64,000 bases of DNA from Massilia sp. YIM B02763 (GTDB lineage Bacteria > Pseudomonadota > Gammaproteobacteria > Burkholderiales > Burkholderiaceae_D), in NCBI RefSeq assembly GCF_030412015.1, contig NZ_JASNRD010000005.1:62001-126000 (forward strand), given 5' to 3'. Of this stretch, positions 17,508 to 25,722 are shown piece by piece. The position numbers were made by a program, and so were the translations under genes. Under the pieces are notes generated by a model, which did not search any database, was not told the DNA's origin, and worked only from the letters and a program-made list of their open reading frames with translations. How positions within the stretch are numbered: the stretch's first letter is position 1; the number at the start of each line of letters is the position of its first letter.

Positions 17508-18203
17508 ATGCCAGTATTTACCGTGACCGGGGATATCGATCCCTTCCTGCACGTATCGATGAAGCGCGGCGAGACCATCTACTGCGAATCGGATGCGATG
17601 GTCATGATGGAATCGACGCTCGACCTGAAGGGCAAGATGAAGGGCGGCCTGGGCAGCGCGCTGATGCGCACCTTCGCCAACGGCGAGTCCTTCTTCCAGC
17701 AGCACATCGAGGCGACGCGCGGCGACGGCGACTGCCTGCTGTCCCCCACGCTGCCCGGCGCCATGCAGGTGGTCGATTGCGGAGCGCGCCAGTACATCAT
17801 CAGCGACGGCGCCTTCGTCGCGGCCACGTCCAGCGTCGATTTGCGCGTGCGCACCCAGAACATCGGCAATGCGCTGTTCGCCGGCAGCGGCGGTTTCTTC
17901 GTCACCGAGACCTCGGGCACGGGCCAGGTGGTGGTGTCCGGCTTCGGCTCGATGAACGAACTGGAAGTGGAACCGGGCAAGGACGCGATCATCGACAACT
18001 CGCACGTGGTGGCATGGGACAGCACGTTGCAGTACGAGGTCTCGGTGACCACCGGCACCAGCGGCGGCTTCCTGGGCAACCTGATCAACAGCCAGACCAG
18101 CGGCGAAGGCATCGTCCTGCGCTTCTCGGGTCGCGGCAAGATTTACGTCTGTTCGCGCAACCGCACCGCATTCAAGGCCTGGATGCAGGCGCCGGGGAAG
18201 TGA
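17508..18203 (+). CDS. AIM24/TIGR00266-family protein
   Basis: The 231-residue protein matches the AIM24 (TIGR00266) pattern: 'KRGETIYCESDAMVMME' near the N-terminus, a glycine-rich 'KGGLGSALMR' segment, and repeated beta strands such as 'GFGSMNELEVEPGKDAIIDN'. These proteins form trimeric beta-prism structures, and their biochemical role is unknown. It sits between two terD genes (72 and 26 bp gaps), so all three are likely one transcript. The link to TerD function is inferred from position. Confidence 0.88.
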   Translation: MPVFTVTGDIDPFLHVSMKRGETIYCESDAMVMMESTLDLKGKMKGGLGSALMRTFANGESFFQQHIEATRGDGDCLLSPTLPGAMQVVDCGARQYIISDGAFVAATSSVDLRVRTQNIGNALFAGSGGFFVTETSGTGQVVVSGFGSMNELEVEPGKDAIIDNSHVVAWDSTLQYEVSVTTGTSGGFLGNLINSQTSGEGIVLRFSGRGKIYVCSRNRTAFKAWMQAPGK

Positions 18204-18229
18204 CAGGCATTACTGAATAGGAGTCAACC

Positions 18230-18814
18230 ATGAGCGTCAATCTGCAGAAGGGCCAGAAAATCTCGCTGGAAAAGGAAGCGGGCGGCGCGCTGTCGCGCGT
18301 GACGATGGGCCTCGGCTGGGACGTCGCCAAGAGCAAGGGCTTCTTCGGCTTCGGCGGCGGCAAGGGCGAATCGGTCGACCTGGATGCGTCCGTGGTGCTG
18401 TTCGACGAGTCGAACCGCCCCGTCGACGTGGTCTGGTTCCGCCAGCTCAAGAGCCGTGACGGCAGCATCGTCCACACGGGCGACAACCGCACCGGCGCGG
18501 GCGAGGGCGACGACGAGCAGATCAACGTCGACCTGACGAACGTGCCGGACCACGTGCGCTCGCTGGTGTTCACGGTGAACAGCTTCACCGGCCAGAACTT
18601 CTCGACGGTGCAGAACGCCTTCTGCCGCATCTTCAACAGCGGCAACCAGCAGGAAATCGCGCGCTACGACCTGTCGGTGCAGGGTTCGCACACGGCCCAG
18701 ATCATGGCCAAGCTGTACCGCCACAACGGCGAGTGGAAGATGCACGCGATCGGCGAGAACGGCAACGGCCGCACCATCGACGAGCTGCTGCCGCAGATCG
18801 TGCCGCACCTGTAA
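18230..18814 (+). CDS. TerD-family protein (second copy)
   Basis: The 194-residue protein is a paralogue of the TerD protein two genes upstream, with '[20 protein letters not shown]' near residue 80 retaining the acidic calcium-binding residues. It differs by a glycine-rich insertion 'GFFGFGGGKGE' near residue 41 and is closer to TerZ/TerD-like members with that loop. It ends the cluster and is followed at about 100 bp by a good terminator. The fuller terZABCDE set is not present. Confidence 0.92.
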   Translation: MSVNLQKGQKISLEKEAGGALSRVTMGLGWDVAKSKGFFGFGGGKGESVDLDASVVLFDESNRPVDVVWFRQLKSRDGSIVHTGDNRTGAGEGDDEQINVDLTNVPDHVRSLVFTVNSFTGQNFSTVQNAFCRIFNSGNQQEIARYDLSVQGSHTAQIMAKLYRHNGEWKMHAIGENGNGRTIDELLPQIVPHL

Positions 18815-18912
18815 TCCCACGATGGCGTAGCGCTTCCTGTTTCTTCAAGAATATTCCGCGGATGTGTCGTCTTCGCGGTTTGTAGTGGGCGGCTTGGCGC
18901 CCACGCCCTTTA

Positions 18913-18940
18913 ACGGCTCCCTTGGGAGCCGTCTTTTTTT
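18913..18940 (+). terminator. Rho-independent terminator of the terD cluster
   Basis: A 9 bp perfect stem (ACGGCTCCC at 18913, GGGAGCCGT at 18924) with a two-base loop is followed by C and seven T. It lies about 100 bp after the second terD gene. Confidence 0.9.
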
Positions 18941-19039
18941 GTATCGGCTCCCTTGCAGTTTTTCCTGCAGTCACCCTAGCGACTGCCTGTCCAGTATGTA
19001 GGCATCATGGCCGGCATCAACCAGACGAAAGGGAACGAC

Positions 19040-20005
19040 ATGAAGCTGAAGGGTATGCGGGTAGTCATCATGGGCGCATCGAGCGGCATCGGCGCCGCCA
19101 CGGCGATCGCCTTCGCCAGGGAAGGCGCACGGCTGGTGCTGGGCGCGCGCGGCAGGGAAGGGCTGGAAGACATCGCGCGCCGCTGCGAGGAAGCGGGCGG
19201 CACTGTCGATTTCGGCGTCGTGGACGTCACGGATGCCGCGGCCGTGAAGCGCTTCGCCCACGAGGCGCGCGTCCTGCTGGGCGGGATCGACCTGTGGTTC
19301 AGCAACGTCGGCATCGGCGTGGTCGGCAAGTACCACGAGGTGCCCATCGAGGACCACCGGACCGTCGTCGAGACCAACCTCGTCGGCCACATGAACGATG
19401 CCCACGCCGTGCTGCCGATCTTCCTGAAGCAGGAACACGGCATCTGGGTCAACATGATCTCGGTGGGCGGTTTCATCACGTCGCCGTACGCGGCCGCCTA
19501 TGCGGGCAGCAAGTTCGGCCTGCGCGGCTTTTCCGCGGCGCTGCGCGGCGAGGTGCGCAAGTACCCCCGGATCCACGTGTGCGACGTCTATCCGACCTTC
19601 GTCGACACGCCGGCGACTGGCCACGCCGGCAATTACACGGGCGCGCGCCTGTCCTTCCCGCCGGGCGCCCTGGCGCCGGAAAAGGTGGCGCGTGCCGTCC
19701 TGGCCGTGGCGCGGCATCCGCGCGATACGACCGTGGTCGGCGCGCCCGAGAGCGCGCTCAAGCTCGGCGAGTTCGCCAATCCCGTCAATGCCGCGCTGAT
19801 GGACCGCTTCATGGAAAGCTGGAGCCGCCGTGCCGAGCGCGCCCCGCACACCACGGGCACCATGTACGCGCCGCCGCATGAGCCCAGCGGCGTGCACGGC
19901 GAGCGCCATCGGTCCGGGCAGCAGTCGCAGCACACGCTGCTGAAGCTGGGCCTGGCCTTCGCCGCCGCGGCGCTCGGCGTGGAGATGGTTCGCCAGCGTT
20001 CCTGA
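19040..20005 (+). CDS. Short-chain dehydrogenase/reductase
   Basis: The 321-residue SDR protein has the nucleotide motif 'GASSGIG' at 12-18 and the catalytic 'YAGSK' with the preceding 'ISVGG' region. The core is about 250 residues; the extra C-terminus ends in a hydrophobic segment ('LLKLGLAFAAAALGVEM') that could anchor it to the membrane. The ATG at 19040 follows AAGGGA; an ATG at 19007 has no visible site. NAD(P)-dependent oxidoreduction is expected, substrate unknown. It is the last gene before the accessory island. Confidence 0.88.
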   Translation: MKLKGMRVVIMGASSGIGAATAIAFAREGARLVLGARGREGLEDIARRCEEAGGTVDFGVVDVTDAAAVKRFAHEARVLLGGIDLWFSNVGIGVVGKYHEVPIEDHRTVVETNLVGHMNDAHAVLPIFLKQEHGIWVNMISVGGFITSPYAAAYAGSKFGLRGFSAALRGEVRKYPRIHVCDVYPTFVDTPATGHAGNYTGARLSFPPGALAPEKVARAVLAVARHPRDTTVVGAPESALKLGEFANPVNAALMDRFMESWSRRAERAPHTTGTMYAPPHEPSGVHGERHRSGQQSQHTLLKLGLAFAAAALGVEMVRQRS

Positions 20006-20017
20006 TCCGCCCGCAAG

Positions 20018-20100
20018 CGTCGTCCCTGCGAAGGCAGGGACCCAAGTTCCGTGCACAGCCGTGCACGTAACATTGGGCCCCTTCCTTTGCAGGGGCGACG
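20018..20100. repeat. Palindromic repeat, family A copy 1
   Basis: Two 28 bp arms (starting CGTCGTCCCTGCG and ending GCAGGGGCGACG) form a large imperfect inverted repeat, and each arm also holds its own small palindrome CCCTGC-GAAG-GCAGGG or a close variant. Further copies are at 35597-35684 and 40460-40543. This copy follows the SDR gene and marks the left side of the accessory island. Confidence 0.85.
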
Positions 20101-20133
20101 GCGTCTTTGTTTGCTCCATTTTGCAAGAATGTC

Positions 20134-20180
20134 TTGACACCGCCCTGTTCCGCATCTACTGTATTAATCAACTAATTTCT
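20134..20180 (+). promoter_or_regulatory. Orphan promoter with half of a GntR/YtrA-like operator
   Basis: A perfect -35 TTGACA (20134-20139) is followed after 17 bases by TACTGT (20157-20162) as -10. It overlaps CTGTATTAATCAACTAAT (20159-20176), whose left half looks like a YtrA-type operator (GTATTA...TAATAC), while the right half is replaced by TTTCTA. No intact plus-strand gene follows; genes to the right run toward it. It is read as the leftover start of an operon whose first genes were replaced by the island. Confidence 0.4.
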
Positions 20181-20248
20181 ACGCCCAGACTGCGACGCGC
20201 GCAGTAGAAAAATCATGAAGTTGAGGTGGCATGGCACTCAATAAACAG

Positions 20249-20563
20249 CTAAACCGTGTGCTGCTTGCGGTAGACCGGCTGAGGATTGGTCGTCAATCGG
20301 AAGCTCACATCGGGCGCCTTAAGTTGTTCCTTGCTCTCTAGCCGTGCTAAGAAAATCTGCAGCTCAATGCAGCATACGGTGAGAGAACCGATGAGCTTTT
20401 CGCGGCACCTACCTTCGATTGGCTTCTGATCCAATGTATAGCAATGCAGTTTCCCGATCATCGCTTTGATGTCGGGCTGCTCGAGGTCCACACCTTCCCA
20501 GTTGTGCGCAAATTTCTTGCGAACTCTCCGCAGTGTTTCCAGGTCTTCAAACTGCTCCTTCAT
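20249..20563 (-). pseudogene. MltR-like protein, N-terminus missing
   Basis: From the ATG at 20563 the 104 residues contain 'FEDLETLRRVRKKFAHNWEG', the motif around the helical bundle of MltR/HEPN-like proteins (dLk.ir.iRn.FAH). The usual 70-90 residues before it are absent: upstream, the frame continues to about 20668 with unrelated Arg/Ser-rich sequence. The arrangement suggests a truncated gene at the distal end of the type VI cargo module. RxxxxH-like residues 'RVRKKFAH' remain, but activity is doubtful. Confidence 0.5.
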
Positions 20564-20727
20564 CAGCAGCCCAACTGTACTTCCTGCGGATCTTCGCCAA
20601 GTCGTTGCGACTGAGAGAAAAATGGACAGACTTCCACACTTGCGTCCATTCCGACGCGACCGAATCACCGTCGGGCAATACGGATGTCGAAATCATTTTT
20701 TGCGCGCATGCTCAGGAAGCCGCAGCG

Positions 20728-21006
20728 CTAGCCGACGGTAGCCGGCTGGCTGCCGATCAGCTTACAGCCACATTCTGTCGTGCACCCTTCGACCGCGACC
20801 GGTATGCCGTTGACGGTGAAGGACTTAGAGGCAGTAACAATCTTGTTGACCCCATGCGGTTTGCCTCTAGGGTAGACCTGCGGACAATCGACCTGATCCC
20901 CGAGCCTCGCGATCGCGCGCCCCCGAATATCGTGATTAGGCGAGCCGCTGATGACGGTTCCGCCGTGATCAGTTTTATCGCCGACCGTTATGATTTTCAG
21001 GGACAT
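20728..21006 (-). CDS. PAAR-domain protein (type VI spike tip)
   Basis: The 92-residue protein is a single PAAR domain: 'VGDKTDHGGTVISGSPNHDI' at the start, then 'RAIARLGDQVDCPQ' and 'GIPVAVEGCTTECGCKL' with His and Cys residues that hold the zinc at the tip. PAAR proteins cap the VgrG trimer and carry effectors. GGAG precedes the ATG. It is encoded downstream of vgrG and its cargo, separated from them by the broken immunity copy. Confidence 0.92.
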   Translation of the reverse strand: MSLKIITVGDKTDHGGTVISGSPNHDIRGRAIARLGDQVDCPQVYPRGKPHGVNKIVTASKSFTVNGIPVAVEGCTTECGCKLIGSQPATVG

Positions 21007-21042
21007 TGCGTCTCCAGGTAAAGCGCAATCGCGCCGGTTCAG

Positions 21043-21510
21043 TCAATCGTCATTCCACTCCTGAGCCATCTGCGTGAGATCGTCGCGGGTCATTCTTCGC
21101 GCTTTCATCATCCTCACAAGGTCCTCTTTCGATAAGGGATATTGTTGGTGCACCCTAGGAATGTTCTCGGCGTCGAGTTAGTAGAGCCAAGTCGACTCTA
21201 TCGGCGCATGTGGCGGAGCTCGTCCGCAGGAAGCTTTCCTTTGAAGAAGACTTCAATCGTGTAGAGTTGATGGCCCTCGGCGTATCCTTGTTGGAAGTGA
21301 AGCACTGTGTTTTTTGGGATCATGGAAAAAGGCTCGCCCGTGCTAGTGGCAATCAGCATCGGTTCCTTGAGTTTGTATGAGCTCCCGGCAGCTATCATTT
21401 TCTTGAAGAAAAAGGGGGCCAACAATCCTGCGATAAGAAATGGCAGTACGGCGCTGACTAATGCAGTCGCTTTTTTTGATTTCCTAACACCAATTTTTTC
21501 TAGCTCGTAA
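21043..21510 (-). pseudogene. Broken second copy of the immunity-type gene
   Basis: Three pieces in different frames line up with the intact 150-residue gene upstream. Piece 1 (about 21500-21198) reads 'ALVSAVLPFLIAGLLAPFFF', a membrane segment, then 'NTVLHFQQGYAEGHQLYTIE'. Piece 2, after a frame change near 21210, reads 'PIESTWLY' and meets a TAA. Piece 3 gives 'QYPLSKEDL' and 'TRDDLTQMAQEWNDD' up to TGA at 21043. The intact copy has 'GSVLYLDKSWPEGHQTFHV', 'LWLRTID' and 'EYPLSKQEL' at the same places. No ATG remains at the front. Confidence 0.75.
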
Positions 21511-21640
21511 ACGCTTTATAGCGGTCATTCTTCATCATTTTTCTGTGTAGACTCGCGTGAAAATATGGACGGGTTTGGCGGACGATTTGCGGTGGATTCC
21601 CGATCCGCTCATATCATTCCGCTTGTTGAGCGTCCTTACG

Positions 21641-22093
21641 TCACGGGTTAGGTGTATTTTGTTCTTCCGGCCATTCACGTAGAATTTGTGTTAATTCAGC
21701 CTTGGTCACGCCTCTGGTTCGCAAAATCGTTGTAAGCTCCTGCTTGCTTAGCGGATATTCATTAAGCAATTTTGGTAACTCTTCACGATCTATAGTCCTC
21801 AGCCAAAGCGGTGAAATCGTTTTCGGATCTGCAGGCGCCGCCTTGAAGTCTCCTTTGAAGTGAAGATAGACGTGAAACGTCTGATGCCCTTCGGGCCAGC
21901 TTTTATCAAGATAAAGTACCGATCCGGCCGGAAGCAGAGAATACGTTTTTTGTTGCTCGCCCTCGATCAGAAGTGGCTCTTCGATCGTGAATGCTGTTTT
22001 AGACGTCATGGATAACACTCCAGTTGATAAAAGTAAGTATGCCAGAAGGATGAAGCCTAACGTGATTATTGCTATCGTTGCAAGCTTTCTCAT
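21641..22093 (-). CDS. Membrane-anchored probable immunity protein
   Basis: The 150-residue protein has an N-terminal membrane segment (about 5-28, 'IAIITLGFILLAYLLLSTGV') and a soluble part expected in the periplasm. The C-terminal third is helical, with two related units ('LLNEYPLSKQELTTILRTRG' and 'VTKAELTQILREWP'). Its ATG overlaps the effector stop by four bases. Position directly after a vgrG cargo gene, together with a periplasm-facing anchor, is typical of an immunity protein to an envelope-acting effector. A frameshifted paralogue follows. No family name is recognised. Confidence 0.6.
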   Translation of the reverse strand: MRKLATIAIITLGFILLAYLLLSTGVLSMTSKTAFTIEEPLLIEGEQQKTYSLLPAGSVLYLDKSWPEGHQTFHVYLHFKGDFKAAPADPKTISPLWLRTIDREELPKLLNEYPLSKQELTTILRTRGVTKAELTQILREWPEEQNTPNP

Positions 22094-22794
22094 CGCTGTT
22101 TCCCATATGTTGTTACTTTTCTGGGCGTAAGAGCTTTGTTCCCGTCTAGCATAGCTTGAACGTCAGCGGGCATAAAGATCTTCGACGGCCAAGCTCCAAA
22201 ATTCCGCGCTCGCGCCGCCATTTTTTCTGAGGTTCCTAATCCACGTCCCTCATTGAAACGCTCTTGTCCTGCCTCAATGCCCGGTAGACCAAGCCGTGCT
22301 CCGTCTAGAGTTACTGTTGCGCAGTTCTTACTGAACGCATGGTAAGGGGTCGGCAGCTTGTATTCCTTTTGGTTGGGATGTTTCGATCGCCGTATAGTCG
22401 CCTTAGCTGTGATGCTCTCGTAGTAAGAAATGATGGCCTCTGCCTTATCATTTGGTATCAAGTAGGTAAAGCCTTTTGTGGCGCGGCCGTAACTGTTTTC
22501 TCCTGCAATGTACGGATCAAATTTGTCCCATACTCGAAGAATACCTTCGCCTTCTGCTCCGAATTCACCAGTTGTTGCGCCGTAACGGCCGAAATCATAA
22601 ATTCGCTCTTGAGTTGCAGTGATAACACGAAGGGCGGCATGTCCATAAGTGTGCATTTCGCCGTCTTTGCCTCGATACGGCCCCCCGATAAGAATCTCGA
22701 TCGAAGGCGCCCTTACCTGAAGAGTTGTGACCTCGTTTGTCAGGATCGCTACCCCGGCTTTTAGCTTCTTGTTTGGTTGTTCGAGCTTTGGCAT
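22090..22794 (-). CDS. Probable type VI effector, permuted papain/NlpC-like (DUF4105-type)
   Basis: The 234-residue product has 'GHAALRVITATQERIYDFGR' near residue 50 and 'YHAFSKNCATVTLDGARLGL' near residue 155. The order His first, then Asn-Cys, is that of circularly permuted papain-like hydrolases such as DUF4105 and related NlpC/P60 relatives, with His and Cys as likely catalytic pair. There is no signal peptide, as expected for cargo delivered by the spike. It follows vgrG by 30 bp and overlaps the immunity-type gene. Substrate (peptidoglycan peptide, lipid or other acyl/amide bond) is not determined. Confidence 0.55.
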   Translation of the reverse strand: MPKLEQPNKKLKAGVAILTNEVTTLQVRAPSIEILIGGPYRGKDGEMHTYGHAALRVITATQERIYDFGRYGATTGEFGAEGEGILRVWDKFDPYIAGENSYGRATKGFTYLIPNDKAEAIISYYESITAKATIRRSKHPNQKEYKLPTPYHAFSKNCATVTLDGARLGLPGIEAGQERFNEGRGLGTSEKMAARARNFGAWPSKIFMPADVQAMLDGNKALTPRKVTTYGKQR

Positions 22795-22824
22795 GGCTAA
22801 GTCGTCCCGAAAGGGCAAGAAAGT

Positions 22825-25497
22825 TTAAGTAGTTTCTACTTCTATCGAATAACTTAGGTCAGGGAATTCGACCTTGCAGCGACCCGCTGGCAACCGCTCA
22901 ATGCGTGCCCCGCCGCGGTCGTTGACGTTTCCGCAGTGCTGAGTACCGCCGGGGTCAGTTAGGACAAATCGCTCGCCTGGGATAGGGCCGTCTTGATCAA
23001 CCAACTCAAATTCGACCCAAGCCTCACCGTTTTCGGACGTGACGGCGTTCTGACCTGCAGTTGAGGCGGCCAGTGCCGAAGACACCGAATTTATCCCTAT
23101 ATGCTTCGCACTGGTAAAGCTGTGCGTAGCAGCATGCGCGGTGAAAGAGCCTGCCGTGCCGAACTCGATTGCGCCCGCACGAAATTTGGCATAGCTACCG
23201 CCGCCATTGATCACCACCTCCTCCCTGGCACTAATGGTGATGCGATTCGCTTCCTGCGAAATTTCGAGTTTAGCCAGCAGTTTGATACTGTTCGATAGCG
23301 CCTGAATGTCGATGTCACCGGATGCAGCAATGAGCTTCATTCCAGCTTTTTGCACAAACAACCGGAAAGTCTGACGAATGCTTGCGAAAAGGCTGGTGCC
23401 TGCAACTACTGAGACATCTTTCCCGCTTGTGATGGCCGTGTGACGGTCGCTGGCGATATGGGTGTCGAGTCCACTCGTTGTAGCGATGCCAGCTGGACTG
23501 GCGACGACAAGATGCGGGGCTGTCAGCTCGGGAAAGCCATTCGTGCCCCCGGCAGCGCCGCGTACCTCCTCGGTCTGCGTCTTGAGGGGGGCCGCTACAT
23601 TAATCTGGCTATTGCCTGCGTCATGTGCCCCGTTGTTTTGCGCGATCTCGGCCAAGGATCTGTGCTGTTCGGCAGCGAGCGTTAGCCGGCGTGAGGTCTC
23701 GCCCATGTCCTTGATTGGACCATGCGCTGCCTGCCGCGCTTCGGTCGTGATGAGCAGCCCTTTGGCTGCGCGTGCCACTCCATGGCCGTCGGTGCGCAGT
23801 TCCCAGCCTTCGCCGCGTGCATCCTTGCGCCCGTTGGTGTCTTCGATGCGCGTGATGTGCCCGAGCGATAGCTGGCTGCACTGATGGTCGCTTTTCAGCT
23901 GCGCCTGAATCTTGTCCTTGGTGTCATCGAGAACAAGGTGATTGCCCCGCCTTCCGCCCCCAAGCTCCCGGCTGCGCAGACCGGCTAGCGACTGCTGCTC
24001 CGGCAGCGACCATGGCGGCATGTGTGCCTGGTTGTAAAGCGCGCCAAGTACGAGCGGATGGTCGATATTCCCGTTTGGGTAGACGACGGCTACTTCCTCG
24101 CCGACGCGGGGCAAGCGGATCTGCCCGAATTCGCTGCCGGCCGCCGGCGTCATAACCCGGATCCAGGGGGAGCTCTTTTCGTCGTAGTTGCCCAGTCGGT
24201 CCCAGTGAAGCTGCAGCTTCACGCGTCCGTAGCCGTCCGTGTGGATATCGGCGCCTGCCGGGCCGACGACGATGGCGGTATGCAGCCCCGTATAGATGAC
24301 AGGCTCGCTGTTGAAGTTGCGGCCGGGACGCCAGCGAATGTCCTGGCGGATGCACGTAAAGCGGTTTTCGTAATGCGAGGGTGCACCAGGGCCGGCCTGG
24401 TAGTTATTCGATACCTTATGATTGGCGGACAGGATGAGGTAGAAGCGGTTCTCGATGCTGCCGCGCGGCTCGGCGTCGTATCGATGCGAGCGCGCCTCGG
24501 CGCTGAAGTGGCCGCCTAGCTTGAAGGTGCGGCCGGGCAGCACGCACCGTTCGTTGCCAGCCGCCTCGAAATACTGCGTGTCCCTGTCCGCTTCATCCAT
24601 GCGCCGGCCCGCCAGCTGTACGCCATCGGTATGCAGGCGGAAACCATAGGCGCCGGTGTCCTCGTAGATCTCGTAAGGGAAGACGTCACCTTGCTGGTTG
24701 AGCGAAGTGGCTTCGACGTGTTGCGCTCTAGGATTCTTGTAGTCGAACGAGGCGAGCGTGGTCTTGCCGGATCCGAGCCGCCGGATTGCTGTCCACGTGT
24801 GGATGCCGTCGTCCTCGCGCGAGCCGCCCTTGTCGTGGAACGAAATCCAGTACGCTTCCTCGTCGATCGGCTTCGCCAAAGAGCTATCGTCCGAGATCAT
24901 GAGCTTGTGGCCGTCGAATTTGTGTTCGTACCAATAATGCAAGCCGAGCGCTTCCCAACGTCGGTGCAGGTGGTTGTAGTCGGTCTCGTTGTACTGGTTC
25001 GCGACGGTAAGCTGTGGATCGTCGCCAGTCAGTTTCATGTCCCATTCGGCTTGGGAATAATGCTTGAGGGTTTCCTCAGTGATCTTGAGCACGTTTTTAT
25101 TGTGGAACGACCTACTATCCTTGCGGAGGCGGGCAAACGCAAGCCACGGTTCGAGCACCATTTGGTAAAAGGCGAAGCCCCCATCGCTGCGCAGAAAACG
25201 GAACTCAGTGATGTAGCCGTTGAGATAGCGCAGCGATCCGTCCTCCCGCACCAGAGAGATAGTCACCATGCGGCCCATCAGTTTCTTCAATGGGATACGC
25301 GGATCGTCTGACAGCACCTCGACGTCAAAGCGGAAACTGCGCGAGACTTCCTCATGAGCGTCCAGCTTGTTAGGCAGAAGGATCGCGGGTGGCCCGTCCT
25401 TGAATGGAAAGTCGAGCCGTATGAGCCGGTTGTGTTGAGATGCGCCGCTGAATGCAGACAGCGCGGCACCGATCGCAATTACCTGGCTTTCGCCCAT
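22825..25497 (-). CDS. vgrG: VgrG spike protein with C-terminal extension
   Basis: The 890-residue VgrG starts at the ATG at 25497, preceded by GGAGG. It has the gp27-like and gp5-like parts ('AHEEVSRSFRFDVEVLSDD', 'ENRFTCIRQDIRWRP', 'SPWIRVMTPAAGSEFGQIRL'), then a long DUF2345 region with repeating beta strands ('SGKDVSVVAGTSLFASI'). The last 64 residues (22828-23019, 'WVEFELVDQDGPIPGERFVL' onward) form a transthyretin-like extension that commonly docks cargo. No core type VI genes are nearby, so this is an orphan spike that would use an apparatus encoded elsewhere. Confidence 0.93.
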   Translation of the reverse strand: MGESQVIAIGAALSAFSGASQHNRLIRLDFPFKDGPPAILLPNKLDAHEEVSRSFRFDVEVLSDDPRIPLKKLMGRMVTISLVREDGSLRYLNGYITEFRFLRSDGGFAFYQMVLEPWLAFARLRKDSRSFHNKNVLKITEETLKHYSQAEWDMKLTGDDPQLTVANQYNETDYNHLHRRWEALGLHYWYEHKFDGHKLMISDDSSLAKPIDEEAYWISFHDKGGSREDDGIHTWTAIRRLGSGKTTLASFDYKNPRAQHVEATSLNQQGDVFPYEIYEDTGAYGFRLHTDGVQLAGRRMDEADRDTQYFEAAGNERCVLPGRTFKLGGHFSAEARSHRYDAEPRGSIENRFYLILSANHKVSNNYQAGPGAPSHYENRFTCIRQDIRWRPGRNFNSEPVIYTGLHTAIVVGPAGADIHTDGYGRVKLQLHWDRLGNYDEKSSPWIRVMTPAAGSEFGQIRLPRVGEEVAVVYPNGNIDHPLVLGALYNQAHMPPWSLPEQQSLAGLRSRELGGGRRGNHLVLDDTKDKIQAQLKSDHQCSQLSLGHITRIEDTNGRKDARGEGWELRTDGHGVARAAKGLLITTEARQAAHGPIKDMGETSRRLTLAAEQHRSLAEIAQNNGAHDAGNSQINVAAPLKTQTEEVRGAAGGTNGFPELTAPHLVVASPAGIATTSGLDTHIASDRHTAITSGKDVSVVAGTSLFASIRQTFRLFVQKAGMKLIAASGDIDIQALSNSIKLLAKLEISQEANRITISAREEVVINGGGSYAKFRAGAIEFGTAGSFTAHAATHSFTSAKHIGINSVSSALAASTAGQNAVTSENGEAWVEFELVDQDGPIPGERFVLTDPGGTQHCGNVNDRGGARIERLPAGRCKVEFPDLSYSIEVETT

Positions 25498-25722
25498 TGA
25501 CTTCCTCCAAATCGCCACTTGGGCTGAGGGGCACGAAAAATGGTCAGCTGACACGTTACTCGCATGTTGCCAAGCGGAGCTTGCTAAGACTCAACACGTT
25601 TCTCTGCGCTAGGTCTAGAGTTTTTCTGACAGTCATCCTGAAAGGGATTGGTAATGCTGAAAAATCTGAAATGACAGGGGCAAGCGCGTGTTGAGAACAC
25701 GACTGGCCGGCAGCCAGCGCCG

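Noticed and set aside
20533..21021. A 162-codon plus-strand frame opposite the PAAR gene.
   Set aside because: The minus-strand PAAR domain is unmistakable; the plus frame has no recognisable feature.
21546..21640. The spacer between the intact and broken immunity copies as a possible small RNA or promoter.
   Set aside because: Too short and without a clear hairpin or promoter hexamers.
20728..25497. A complete type VI secretion locus.
   Set aside because: No tss core genes (sheath, baseplate, membrane complex, ClpV) are present in the window; only spike, tip and cargo genes are seen.
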